64,000 bases of DNA from Diaporthe sp. PMI_573 (Eukaryota > Ascomycota > Sordariomycetes > Diaporthales > Diaporthaceae), in assembly GCA_021399435.1 (NCBI GenBank), contig JAJTUP010000082.1, positions 62,001 to 126,000 of the forward strand, read 5' to 3'. The position numbers were made by a program, and so were the translations under genes. Below are positions 11,900 through 23,314 of the stretch, in pieces (positions within the stretch are counted from its first letter, which is position 1; every line of letters starts with the position of its first letter). The notes under the pieces were generated by a model. That model searched no databases, was not told the DNA's origin, and saw only the letters and a list, made by a program, of their open reading frames with translations.

Positions 11900-13067
11900 C
11901 GGGCTAAGGGAGAAGAAGGATAACTGCCCAAACAAACTGCATCTAGTACAGTAACGGGAATTTGGGGCAGGTCGGGCAGTACTCTTTGTCTCTTAGACAA
12001 TCCAGCAGAACGACCTCTCTCGCGGCTCCCATCACCGTTATGATTGCCCCCTTCTTCCACGTCTTCATTTGATTCCATAGGCTCTGACCAAGAGAAATGT
12101 ACTCTTTTCTGTCCGGTAATAGTCGGTGCTCCTTCTGGCTCCGGTGTCTGTTCTTCCAGCTGCTGTTCCTCCTCGCCCAACGCCAAGGCTTGGCGCAACT
12201 CGCTGCACGGGCCCGTGAAGGTGAGCGCCTCGAGGTCGACTCGTGAGAGTAGAGGACTGGTTTCGCACGGGTCACACGGGATAAAATCAGCGACGCTCAG
12301 CTCAAGGCCTCCATCGGCTGGCCTGCCATGGTTGGCTCGAAAAAACTCGTTCCAGACGATGCGATCCCCAAGCCGGTAGAGAGAAACACGTGCTGAGGCT
12401 TTTGATGTTGCGTGCTGGCTGCGGGACTGAGATCTTGTAACCCGACCTTGCGAACCCTGTCTTGTCCGTCATCGCGCGGGTCGCCTGCTGTGTCCGATCC
12501 AGGTGGGCGATATCTGCCGTGATCACCGTGTGGATCCTGCCGTCCGTCTTCCCAATGTAGTCGCGGACTAAATGCGACAGACTTGTGCTCTTCTGAGTGT
12601 GCCCGACCTCAACGAGGCATGGAGGGAAGCGACAGCCTCGATAGTAGAAAGCCACATCTGGAGATCTTTTCGCACCCTTTTCTGTACCAATCCCAAGGCC
12701 CAAAGAAACTTCTGTTTCAACTTCCGGGGATAGAGCGGAGCGCTCGAGCCCTGGCCCTATCTTGTTCCTCGTGTATTGCTAATTGTAGCCGTTCTTCCAG
12801 GCAACGCGTGATGGAGCGCGCGAACCCGTCCTTTATAAAGATGTGCGGTGGGCCCTCCGGCATCCGGAGGATAAGCTGATGCGAGGACGGGTCGTAGTCG
12901 TAGCGCAGCTTGAAACCCGCAACCTCGGCCTCGTGGATAAGGGCGTCGAGATCGTCTGGGTGTACGTGAGAGTATTCAACCCAGGACGGTCCTGTGCCCG
13001 CACAAGAGCGAACAGTAAGTTCTTGCGGTTATTGGTCCTCCCATAAGTGACATTCTTTTCCTGACAT
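11900..13067 (-). pseudogene. Uma2-like (DUF820) nuclease-fold protein relic
   Basis: On the minus strand, pieces in all three frames join into one recognisable protein. The start ATG is at 13067 and a TAA follows after 12 codons. A segment with HPDDLDALI and YDYDPSSHQLILRMP lies at about 12990-12860. A segment with KRSPDVAFYYRGCRFPP, LVEVGHTQKS and VRDYIGKTDG lies at about 12690-12540. A segment with YRLGDRIVWNEFF and GRPADGGLEL lies at about 12385-12300, followed by an acidic tail. The SPD...EVxxxQK arrangement matches Uma2-type PD-(D/E)XK nucleases, well known in cyanobacteria and present in fungi. Frame changes near 12745, 12420 and 12395 have no splice sites, so the gene is broken by indels. 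Family call is from memory. Confidence 0.65.
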
Positions 13068-13560
13068 TCCCTCCTCTCAGTCGGTTGCCCAGTTTCTATA
13101 TCTAGAAGTTTCGACCCACTTTCTGACCCTCGCTTGCTCTTCTGCTCTCGATCCGTATCTCCGGCGGCGCGCTCCCGCCGCTGTCGTGGGTGGGCATAGG
13201 GCGATACGGCGTATCGGCCCGGCTGTCTTTTGAGTCCTCCTGTCAGCATATCGGGCCAAATACAGATCAGAAGAGTGAATGAACATACTGAGCCGGGCTA
13301 GTTTCCCTCTCATCCCCCAGGGTGCATGTACCTCTAATCATGGGATGAGTTTAGAGTATGAGCTGGCTTACTTAGGATAATCACTCTCCAGGTTGTCAAG
13401 TCATTACATCCACCCTAAAGTCGCCGGGATCATGTGCATTAGGATCATTTAAGACCTGCTCAGTAATTCGATGGGCCCCATGGATGTTCCCACGCGCATG
13501 CTATACTTGGATCTGCCAGTTGACTTTGTTGACCCAATGTTGGTACTCAAGAAATTCTTC
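13068..13560. other. Intergenic
   Basis: This lies upstream of the Uma2-like relic. Short frames exist on both strands, but none has recognisable motifs or consistent codon use. I see nothing that I can name here. Confidence 0.35.
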
Positions 13561-13599
13561 CATTGTATCTGGTACGTATATCGATATTGCAAAACCCAT

Positions 13600-14420
13600 T
13601 CATAGTGTCTATACCTCAATTCTGTAACCTTGCTAATCTAAATAGTAGTGATTAAGCAGAAGATAGATATAGAGAGACCTGGCATAAGCATACCTAGTGC
13701 TATTTACAAATCGGTAGGATCCAAAAACTCAGGCTTAAATAAGCACCCTTATAATGCTACCTTTTGGTTCTAAGGTGATATTTCAGGATCCAGGGAGTAC
13801 TATTAACTTCCATTATAATATAGTTCATATTACTCAGGGAGATATATCATATATCATTCACTAAGTTCATTACCCTTCTACATAGTAGACAGCAATTACT
13901 CACTTACATCATGTTAGCAGATGATCAATAGGCGCACCCTAGATATTCTCCCATCAAAACTATTCCTTTCCTTAGCCATCAAATCCTGCTACCTATTCAG
14001 ACCTCATCTACATTACTCCCCAGATTCTTTCTTACTAAGTAACACCAGCGTAATCCATCTATAATTCTAATCATTCGGGACTTATATAAAGAACCCTCTT
14101 TCATAAAGCAACTATAGTACTTTTAGCTCTATAACAGAAGGCACAACTCCATAAGTTTCCATTATAATTTACTACTCAGAAGGGGCATCTATTTTTTCTT
14201 TTAATTACTCCTTTAAGATCTAATAGTTTATAGGTGGCATAGAAAACACTTTCTCAGGCCGGATAGCCAGTACACATTATCTAAGACTTCCATATATATG
14301 CTAAGCATAGGCAACGCCAAATAAATCTTCAACTTCCAGATCATCATTATCAAGATTAGTTAAGCATAATGGGGTAATATCATATATCTCCAAATCATTA
14401 ATAGTGGGTTCTTCGTTGGA
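13600..14420 (-). mobile_element. RIP-degraded coding relic, family unknown
   Basis: On the minus strand a single frame remains readable for several hundred codons if TAA, TAG and TGA are read as former CAA, CAG and CGA. Examples are WENI-stop-GAPIDHLL at about 13960 and LEVEDLFGVAYA at about 14320. The stops are almost all of the RIP type and there is little sign of indels. The protein is not one I recognise: no reverse transcriptase, integrase or transposase motif could be seen. It is probably part of a repeat, because RIP targets duplicated DNA. Confidence 0.45.
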
Positions 14421-14909
14421 GGGCATTGGGCTCAGGAGGCGGTTTTTACGGAACCTTACATATTCCTATTGCACATGGCGGAAAGTAGCTTTAGATTAGT
14501 TCATTGCTTCATGCACTTACCTCTGCATTCCTACAGTATTTCTTCCAGTAGGTGCTCGTTATATATGTGTTGATCGATGCTAGGCTAGGGACTAGGACTA
14601 GGCCGGTCACGCATCCACTTCGGCCGGGCTCTCGTTTATCCTAGGGCTGCTAAAATGGGTTCAAGAGAAGCCTCGCAAGTCCGCCGTTTAGACATCGCGT
14701 GGGTGGTATTGCGGAACTCTTTCTGATTTCGTAATGGCTCAACGCCCTGTTTCTGGCTCGGTGGATATGGCACACAAGGCCTGCAGGTGCATCTGCCATC
14801 ACACACCGTCGGACAGACCCAACTCCCCATCGAAGAAATCAACAAAACGACTGAAAGCTCCCATGACTGGTTCTGCAACCGCCCTGGCGTCTTGAGCCTC
14901 TGGAAAACA

Positions 14910-15344
14910 ATGCCGCCTAAGCATCAAGTTCCCGACCTCCTCGTCACCGACCTGGACAAGCGGGCGGGGAAGACACTCAACGAAACTCTGGAGCTACACA
15001 AGAACAAGAAGGACCTGATGAAGCCCGGGAGGCCCAAGCTGTCTTCGCGCGGTGTCCCGTCGCCCCACGAGGACACAGTCACTATCGCCCACGAGCTGGA
15101 GAGCCTCTCGGCCATTGAGCTCTGCGAGGATGCCTTGTCGATGGGGCCGGACTATGTCAACATCCCCGAGGGCAAGTTCTGCCGCATGTCGGATAAGACG
15201 CTGTGGCATACTTGTGACCATCAGACCAAGGTGGGCCCAAGAGATGATTGCTTTGATGTCGACTCGAGGCAGCTGGTCATCGGCGGCAAAGTGACGCGCA
15301 GCAAGCCGTACACCGAAGAGATCAACTATCCTCTGGAGGACTAG
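14910..15344 (+). CDS. Small protein of unknown function
   Basis: The frame from ATG 14910 to the stop at 15344 encodes 144 aa. It is GC-rich and codon-like, unlike the flanking AT-rich DNA. The N-terminal half is rich in Lys, Leu and Glu. The C-terminal half carries a conserved-looking block with FCRMSDKTLW, four Cys residues within about 35 positions, and QLVIGG. That C-terminal block reminds me of the tail of some fungal secreted or surface proteins, but I cannot name the family. The open frame extends upstream to about 14787 without an ATG, so a 5' exon upstream or a truncated gene is possible. Confidence 0.5.
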   Translation: MPPKHQVPDLLVTDLDKRAGKTLNETLELHKNKKDLMKPGRPKLSSRGVPSPHEDTVTIAHELESLSAIELCEDALSMGPDYVNIPEGKFCRMSDKTLWHTCDHQTKVGPRDDCFDVDSRQLVIGGKVTRSKPYTEEINYPLED

Positions 15345-15589
15345 GCATTTATACCGCCAGGTTGCTCGTCTTAACGCAAATTGGCTGCAAGGACTTCACT
15401 TCAAACCATTTTTTTCTTCTCCGTCGTGGTCATGGCTGTTGGTTGCGTCCCGAGTCGCGATGCTGCTTTTGGGGTCTTCTAGTTCATACGAGCTATCATT
15501 TTTACCAACTTAATGTTTAATCTGATCATTAATATCGCAATAGTGCTACTGGCCATTTTCTTTCACATCGATCGCATCTTTGCAGTGGT

Positions 15590-16706
15590 TTACAGTTTAG
15601 CTCGCCCTTCCTTGGGAAGGTTCTCCTTCGCCCACTCGTCCAAATTGCCATACACGTGAAGCCAGAGAGATGTGTGATCGAGGTCCTATGGTCAAAACGT
15701 TATTTTTATTTTTCGAAAAACAAAAAGAACAAACAAGCACGACAGACTTACCTTTGTACGAGGGTCGGCTTTCACAACCTCAAAAGCCTTGAGGGCAACC
15801 TCACCCGCGCTGGGATTGATCCCAACGTTCTTGGCAGCCTTGATACCAAGACTCAGGTCCTTGACACTCAGCTCAGGCCCAAACGCCCTCTTGTACTTAT
15901 TGCTAGACGGCGCATCAGGCACAAGACCCGGAACAGGCTGCTCCAAGCCCATGACCCATGAGTTCGCCGTGCCCTCCCTAATACACTTGAACAGTGCATT
16001 CTTGTCAATCCCATACTTCAGCCCAATCGCCATCCCCTCCGTGGCGACAAGGTTGTTCGCCAGCGTGATGTAGTTGTGCGCGATCTTGGCCACCTGGCCC
16101 ATCCCCAACCCGCCGCAGAAAGTGATAGTGCTCGGCACGCCGATGAGCGACAGCGTTTCGTAGATGCGCTTGCCGACGGCATCGCCTTCGGTTGGCTTCG
16201 CGTGCCCGACCATGAAGGATAGTGTCCCCGCGTTCGCTCCCCACATGCCGCCTGAAACGGTCGCGTCGGCGAAGGCACCCTGTCCGGCGTTCATGATCTT
16301 CTTGCCAACTTCTTGGGTGAATTCTATTTGGATGGTACTGCATTCTATGATCAGGCGGTTGGGATTTTTGTTGGCCGCGATCACGCCATCCTTCTCGTCA
16401 AGGTAGACCTTCTTGACGTGGGGGTCGGCTGGGAGGCTGGACAGGAGGGTGCCGACTTTGTTGGCCATATCCTTAGGTGAGGACGCGACTTCGATCTTGC
16501 CGTATTTGCCAAACTCATGCTTTAGACGCTGGATGGTCTCGGGGTTAATATCAAAGATATAGAGGATTGTGTCAGCTGGCAGCTTCTTGCGAAGGTTACT
16601 GGCCATGCCATAACCGATAATGCCGAGGCCTGTCGCAAGTTAGTGTTATTGTCCCCTGGTATTCTTCTCCAGATAACATACCGATGACTCCAAAGTCGGT
16701 AGACAT
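15590..16706 (-). CDS. NAD-dependent beta-hydroxyacid dehydrogenase (HIBADH/6PGDH-like)
   Basis: Three exons on the minus strand, 16706-16682, 16629-15752 and 15685-15590, join in phase to a 332-aa protein. The introns are 52 and 66 bp with GTATGT and GTAAGT donors. The first exon supplies only eight codons plus one base but completes the Rossmann motif GLGIIG (residues 9-14), followed by a Met and Asn typical of this family. The substrate-binding block DATVSGG-WGA lies at about 130-140. The catalytic lysine is in GQVAKIAHN (about K190). Family members oxidise 3-hydroxyisobutyrate or related beta-hydroxyacids with NAD(P)+. The exact substrate cannot be read from sequence. The last exon ends with a Trp-rich, Lys-rich tail. 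No targeting peptide is evident. The gene looks intact. Confidence 0.85.
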
Positions 16707-18209
16707 CTTGAATGAATCCTTTACTTTCTTTTTGTAAAAAGAATTCTCTGCTTGGTAAATGAGAAGATTATAGTATAGGAGGATGAGATGGCAGCTGCTG
16801 TAGAAAGTGAAGGTGCATTATATAGAAGTGTGAGCCATTACTAGTTGCGAGAGGGAATGGGCCGATAACGGCCTTGATATGCACTTTGGCATCATGATTA
16901 AGAGGAGTTGTATTGCTGAAGAGTTTGGTGAGGACTACTTCTGTGGCAGTTAATGTGTGGACAGTGAATGGGGTTCGTGCGTCTTTAAGAAGGTAGTGCC
17001 CTAGGCCCTTGCTGCTGTGATGTTTTTTTAGCTATACGTGTGTTTCGAATGTAAATATCGCCAGACCCATTCATACCCTGCAAAACTTCTTCGAGAAAGA
17101 CCTTTTACCCATGAGTAAAATCTACCTGTACGCCCAGTCCTGCTCCGACATGTATTCCGTGTCTAGGAGCAGCGCTAGCCAATGACGTCTCACGTGGGGA
17201 ACCAGTCAGGCCTCCTATTCCGCCTCCGGGGTCCGTCCTCCGAGTCCGAGCCCACCTCCTCCGCCCGGAACTCCGTGTCGCAGAGACGCTCACCCCGGCC
17301 CACATACTTTGCTACATCAAGTGAAGAGCATTGGAGGTCGACAATAGTAGTCTTCGTACCGCATATTTCCTGGTACATTCAATATTCTGGGAATTCCTTC
17401 TTACTTTTATACCACCGCATCGTATCTCCACGCTATCCCTGCGTACCTAATTCCGGGTACTAAAGAGCGCCAGACCATTGACACGCTAGAACTCCTAAGA
17501 CTCCGCGATCACCAACGATGGATTGATCAGGGCCGTGGCTTACCTAGTCCATCCGCTCGTAGAAGCCTCTTCCGTTCCCAGATCGGCCGTCTCCATCCCG
17601 TCTCCATCCGTTGCGCCGGGCCCAACGCGTTTTGCTGGAGGAATTCCAAGGAAGTATAGGAGATTTATTCTACCCGATGTTGGAGATAGATGCTGTGACT
17701 GGGTAGCGGGCACCCGAGCCAAGCTCCTGATCGTCGATGGGCGCTTCATTGTCTTGTTCAACCTGCCCTGCTGCCGGTAGTTACGGAGGCCAAAATCGTG
17801 ACGATGACAGGCAACAAGCTCCACCTGTCGTCTGGTGCTTTTTTACATCCATCGGACGATTATTCAAAGATGGGAGGGTCACGACGGTCTCTTTTGGCCT
17901 CAGATTCGTTAATGGATAGTTGAGCCACCGTTCACCGTTAAGAATGAAGGCAATATAACCCCCTCGACCTCCTGCCTGATTGTTCGTTCGACTTTGGAAC
18001 TCGCATAGCTCGGCTATTTGCGCAGGCGTCTTGAAAGAGAGCGCACGTGATGCAACAGCACTCGCCTGATCAAGGTTCCGCCGCTTGCATCAAGTTTGCA
18101 CCTGCATCTGCACTTCCGCTGTAGCAATTGTGGGTTGTTTAGACATGGCAGCTTGCCCCTTCTCGCTTGCTGACCTCTCCTCTGACTTCATGTCACTCCT
18201 TGTTGGATT
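16707..18209. other. Intergenic, about 1.5 kb
   Basis: This contains the promoter of the minus-strand dehydrogenase at its left end. Short frames at 17105-17900 occur on both strands, but none shows motifs or splice-linked continuity. I see no gene or repeat that I can support. Confidence 0.4.
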
Positions 18210-19711
18210 TTGCAATCGTGCCCGGAGCGTCGATGGCCTTTTGTAAGGCATTGCCAGGGCGATGGCGGAGAGGACAAAGACAAAATCCTTTCCCGTGAGG
18301 TGGATGTTAGTTACCCCGACAACGACTTACCCACCACAGATACCGACCATAGTATAGGCTTCGATTTGGATGCCACACCCCGACAGCGACGAGACCAGTA
18401 TGCGCCACCTGGCGCCAGATCAAACAATGAGACTTCTTTCTCCGGGCAGTCTGGAAGAAGACGCTCGAGAAGTGTGACCACGTCTGGCACAGGCACAGGC
18501 CTGTCTCCTCGGAAGAAATTGGCACAGATAGCAGTGGGCCAACACGCCATCGAATCCCATCCTCTGTCGCTAACCAGCGTTTACCAAAACCGACTGCCCT
18601 CGAGCCTTAGAACTCTTATGCTCGAGGTCGAAGATGTTTCGATGGGCACTAGGCTGGTTGTCTCTAGCCAGATCCGCCCCGACTTCGACCTCTTCTCCTC
18701 GCCCTCCCATGCGCAATATGACCCAGCCGTCCGTCTCCTGCCCGACTCTCTCTTCGCCCCGCCAGAAGATCGCGACGCCATTGGCCCCACCCCATCCATT
18801 GCCGACGTCCTAGGCATTTTACACGAAGCCTACCGCGCATATGATAAGATGCTGGATGAGGCTGGATAGAATGCTTCTGTACACTACCCCTACTTGAAGT
18901 TGGCCATACATGGAACCCTGACCAAGAGAAGGAAAGTGCTTGTTGATTTTGAAATGTGGTATGTTGGGCGTGTTTGTATTGTCTGCTATACTCATGCCTT
19001 TCGGGCTCCCTGTCTCTTTAAGCTGGTGGTGGTCTAATGAAGCCCTAACATGTACTGCATAGCACGACAGCGGGCAGCATCGTAGAGTATCATTACGTTA
19101 ACACGACTACTACCAACAAGGTCGACTTTGTCCTTGTACTCGAGCCCTCAGCCGATCCTATCAACCCCGCCGCCGCTGTTTCCGAGATCGATCAGCTCAG
19201 GTCACGGAGACCTTGCCTGTCGATCAACCATACCGCCTTTGAGCCGGTGCTCAGGTGCCCCATCGCGGTGAGCATCGAGACTAAGCGTCCGGGAGCCGGC
19301 GACGAGGTTGCCACTGTGCAGGCTGGTATCTGGGCCGCAGCACACTGGACCATTCTACAGTCCTTCACCGCAATTGACGGCAAATGTCAACTGCCTGACC
19401 ATTTATTCCTCCCAACTCTAGTCGTGGTAGGTCACGACTGGTCACTGGCTGCAACCACCCGGTGCAAGACAAAGACGGTATCTACAGCGCTTTCCCACCT
19501 ATCCTATTTCGACTGTATAGTGCCGGCAGCTAATTGGGTAAAACTTCTATAGAGCGTCTGGTCAGACTTCCCAATAGGTGATACCCGTACTGTCCTTGGA
19601 ATCTACCGTATTATATGGGCTCTGCAGCGTCTGGTCCCATCTGTTTCCATTGCCTCATACGTTCAGCAGATCAAACCGTCCACAGGAACATACACAAGCA
19701 CGCCTGCGTAA
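18210..19711 (+). pseudogene. Fungal PD-(D/E)XK nuclease-like gene, one nonsense codon
   Basis: Exons of about 18210-18958, 19063-19477 and 19553-19711 join in frame across introns of 104 and 75 bp. They give a protein resembling a common fungal family annotated as PD-(D/E)XK nuclease-like. Family blocks are the basic region with TGLSPRKKLA, then EAG-stop-N, VHYPYLKLAIHG, VDF-(intron)-CTTAG, and KVDFVLVLEP. The catalytic-type strand VSIETKRPG carries E and K; VVVGHDWSLAATT and WSDFPIGDT follow. The TAG at 18867-18869 replaces an expected TGG, one G-to-A change on this strand, which RIP could explain. No in-frame ATG precedes the first exon, so the true start is missing or in an upstream exon. 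After about 19640 the protein no longer follows the family and overlaps the MYND-type relic in another frame. Confidence 0.65.
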
Positions 19712-20545
19712 CCACCAAGAAAGCCCACACGGAATTCCTCAAGGAGGAGACCTCGCTTCGGAATGGCCCAGCCGACGGGTTTATGCTATCGCCGCCCGTC
19801 TTCGAGGAACACGCCGGCGGCTTCTGGGACGTGTTAGGCACCCGTGACTACATGCGCGCACGCTTGAACTTTGTCGACACCGTGCTAAGCAAGTTCCCTC
19901 GCCATCGAGTCGCCGTGCAGACTGCCCTTGACCATCTTATGGACGTGTTGCGACTGAACCGCAGTGACAGTATGGGCCTGCGAAATATGGTCCCCTCGCT
20001 GATGCTTCGCCTCGGACGCAACCAAGATGCCTACGGCTTCGTCAAGTGGTAGGCTGCGTGTGTCCCTGGTCATTATGGCGGGGGCGATGTGGAGCTGCCT
20101 TATCTAGACATGAAGGACGCAGATGTTCTTGAGGAGCCAAAGTGGTGGACGGGCGGATTTCTGAACTTGAGTCATGCGACTGTTGTGATGTTGATCAAGT
20201 TGCGCGCTCTGTCAAAGCTGCGTGATTTGCAGAATACGGCGCGGGCTTTTCAGGCATCTACTCTACCCTGTGAGATTATCACCCAGGTGCGGGGGGAGTT
20301 GTTGCGCGACAGTCTTCTGGCGGGGCGTCAGAATCTTGCCGCCGCTGACACGGTGACCCTTGCTGAAATGACGGGAGAGTAAGGAAGCAAGTCTGGGAGT
20401 TATATTTCGCTGTGAAGAAGGCAAACATGCACTTTTGGGGTCGTCTGATTAATATGCAAGACGATGACGAAGACTTACAGAAGCCGGGATGCTACTCCCG
20501 TGGGTCCTTGAAGGCCTTGTGCAGTGTGCGCACCGTCCAAAGGAT
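19615..20545 (+). pseudogene. MYND-type zinc-finger family protein relic
   Basis: This plus-strand relic belongs to a fungal family with an N-terminal MYND-like zinc finger and a conserved alpha-helical body. The finger is damaged: only part of the Cys pattern before VHRNIHKHAC is left. The body is well preserved (GTRDYMRARL, VQTALDHLMDVLRLNRSD, MLRLGRNQDAYGFVKW, LPYLDM). A TAG at 20050-20052 replaces an expected Trp. A frameshift near 20381 separates the rest (KQVWELYFAVKKANMHFWG, YSRGSL), which ends at about 20540 against the Tc1/mariner relic. The 5' end overlaps the 3' end of the nuclease-like gene. Family recognition is from memory; the biochemical role is unknown. Confidence 0.6.
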
Positions 20546-21450
20546 CAAATTAGAAAGGCAACAGTCTGAAATGCCTGTCCAAAAAACAACTTGCGCCGGC
20601 CGCCGTAGTTGCATAACTTTAGCTATGCAGAAAGCGATCTGCGATACACTAATCAAACAACTATATATGTATCGATGCAAGATGGCAGATTTCCTCTACC
20701 GTTACTTTAGGACAAAGATATTAGAGCGATTGATTCGTTAGACTCTGCGATTAATTGGCTAGACGAGAAAGATAATTCGTTACATCGCACAGTAACGGGA
20801 TGATGACCTTTGAGATTACTATCTTTATAAAATATCCCATTATAAGTCCCACCAACTTGTCTTTGTCGACAAATCCGGCTGCAATAAAAGAGCCGGGTAC
20901 CGGCAATGGGGATAGTCTCTAAAAGGATCCTCCCTAGTCGAGATTACAAAGTTTAGTCGCGGAAAACGATGGCACATCCTTCCGGCATATACACAAGATG
21001 GCATTATGCTGAGACGAGTTTACCAGGGATTAACAGATAGTAATCTGTTTGAGGACTTTATAGTCTAATTACTATACTACTGTGGCAGATACCCGAAGCC
21101 GAAATCCGTAATTATTATAGATAATGCTTCTTGGTATCATTTAGACACAATTATACAGATATGTCAAAATACAGGTATAGTATTAGAGTTCTTATCACCC
21201 TACTTGCCTGACTTTAATCCTATTGAGGAGTACTTTAGGGTTCTTAAGAAATTCATTAAGAAAAAGTGGTATAAAAATAAAGACTTTATTGCCAGAGAGT
21301 TTAAAATGTTCTTGGAGTGGTGTGTTGATGTCGTTAGCGATAATAAGGACGTTGCAGAGAGCCACTTTTGTTATGCGGGAATATCTATTATACGACCACC
21401 GAGATAAACGTACTATAAAAGGTTGGGTACCTAATATAATAAGAACCCCT
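20546..21450 (+). mobile_element. Tc1/mariner transposase relic
   Basis: The plus strand reads as a Tc1-type transposase with a few nonsense and frame errors. The upstream helix-turn-helix part includes LRSIGWTRKIIR (about 20735-20775). The catalytic core has LVFVDKSG, RYQ-like spacing, LPAYTQDGIMLRRV, IIIDNASWYH and SPYLPDFNPIEEYF (to about 21235). It ends with WCVDVVSDN and HFCYAGI. Counting from the Asp of IDNA to the Glu of NPIE gives 34 intervening residues, so the family is DD34E. Terminal inverted repeats were not located. It borders the MYND-type relic on its left. Confidence 0.8.
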
Positions 21451-23310
21451 TTCTTATAGTTTAAGTCTTCTCTGTCTTTTGTTAGAATCTCCTAATGCTG
21501 CTTACAAACTATAGCGCAATGCTAGGTTTTACTCCGCCCTTGACCATTAAATCTGTAGCAACTTTTAGGTGCTGGAGAATGGAATTTAGTTCGAGAAACT
21601 GGTCTAATGCAAATTAATTCGCAGCTTGTAGGGCTTGTCTCTATTTATCGCTCTTAACTTGTTGCAGATTCTAAGCACAGTATTCCTCAAGTCTCTTTAT
21701 TTTATTACCCTTAATGTCCCCTTGGTCCTTACCAAGGGTCGCCTCGGCTATATTACAGTACTTGTCGTTAGCCAGGACGTGGGTTTTATAGCTGCAAAAA
21801 TCGTCGGTATTTTCTACCTTACGCTTAGAACTATTATCTAGTATGTCCTTAAAGATCGTTAGAGGGATTTTAATATTAATCTTAATTTTCTCCTCTTTCT
21901 TTCCCTCCTTTATATTCCCTTTAATGTGATAGAAGATCTCTTTATAGTGCCTTGGCAGCAGCTTATAGTAGTTCCCTCTTTTATCTGGCCAGCAGTAAGG
22001 TTCCTGCTTGTAGTACTTATCTCTATACCGATAATGCTTATAGACGCGGGTCTAGAGACCTGTATTAGCGGCTCTCTAAAGCTTCTATGCCTTGGTAGCG
22101 CTCTGCCCCTTCTTCTTTCCGTTAGCCGAAAAGGAGTCGCCTATAACTTTCTTAAAAACAAACTCTATACTAAAAGTTATCCTTCTCTTTTTACTAAACA
22201 GGACCTTAAGGCCTTCTATATATCTATCTAGTATATTCTAGTTAATCTCTAATCTCTTAAAACGCTTTTTTAGACTATACTAATAGCTTTACTTAATAGA
22301 AATATTAATATTTATCTCTTTATAAGTATACTTATCCCTAGGCTATTTATCCTTATCTTTTAATAAAATTACAAGGCATGGCTTAAAAGTAATCTTCCAA
22401 AAAGCTTAGGCTAAGTAGAAAGACATAGGGCTAAATTTAGTCTTAAATATTAGCCAAAATTAAGAAAGAAAAAATAAATAGAAGAAACATATAAGCAAAA
22501 GAAAGATTAATATAACTAATCTTAGTCTACATAAATATTTATAAAAGAGCATATAACAGTATAAAGGTTTGATATAAATATATATTCTAACTTACTATAA
22601 TATATATTTATTATAAATTATGTCCCTAACTTTAGAAAAGTATAGCTCTCCTTTATAACCCCAGCCCTTCTATCCTTTTATAATATCTAGGCAAAACTAC
22701 TCGTATATATAAAATGCTTTCACGTCTAGATTATCTTCCTTTTCCTTTCAATCTTCTAAAGCCTTAGTTATTACATTATTATTTTTTAAAAAATATAAAA
22801 AAATTGCCCAATTATATACTTACAGTTTAAAATTCTAATTTCAATTTATATTACTATACCTATCTTCTCTTTATCTAGTCCTTTTTTATCGCGTTTTTAT
22901 CTAACTAATCTAGTTAGTTACTTCCTTAATTATCAGCATTTTATTCTAATAACTCTATTTTCTATTCTCAAACTCCCGCAAAAATATACATACCAGTATA
23001 ATCGCACCCTATACTTACATTTAAGGCTGCTATTAATATCCTACCTTATTCTATATAAGCGTAAATTAGTTTCTATATTACCTTATATTAATATTTTATA
23101 AAAAAAAGTAAATAGTAACTTACTATATTTAAAGTTTAAGCCTCTATTTCCTTCTCTTATTAGATTATAGTACAATAATAGCAATATAATAATACTATAT
23201 AATTACTATAATAAGCCTTTTCTATTTAGTATTTCTTACAGATCTTACTATGTCTCTACTACTAGTATCTAGATAGCATAGCATATAATTAGTCTTTTAC
23301 GTGTCAAGAC
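21451..23310. mobile_element. AT-rich RIP-degraded repeat, class uncertain
   Basis: This block is very AT-rich. On the minus strand a readable relic spans about 22230-21500, with a stretch containing YCWPDKRGNYYKLLPRHYKE and then LEEYCAQNLQQVKSDKQRQ (stops read as Gln). It looks like the end of a transposon-encoded protein, but I cannot name the class. From about 22250 to 23300 the sequence is so AT-rich that no frame is interpretable. Confidence 0.45.
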
Positions 23311-23314
23311 ACAG

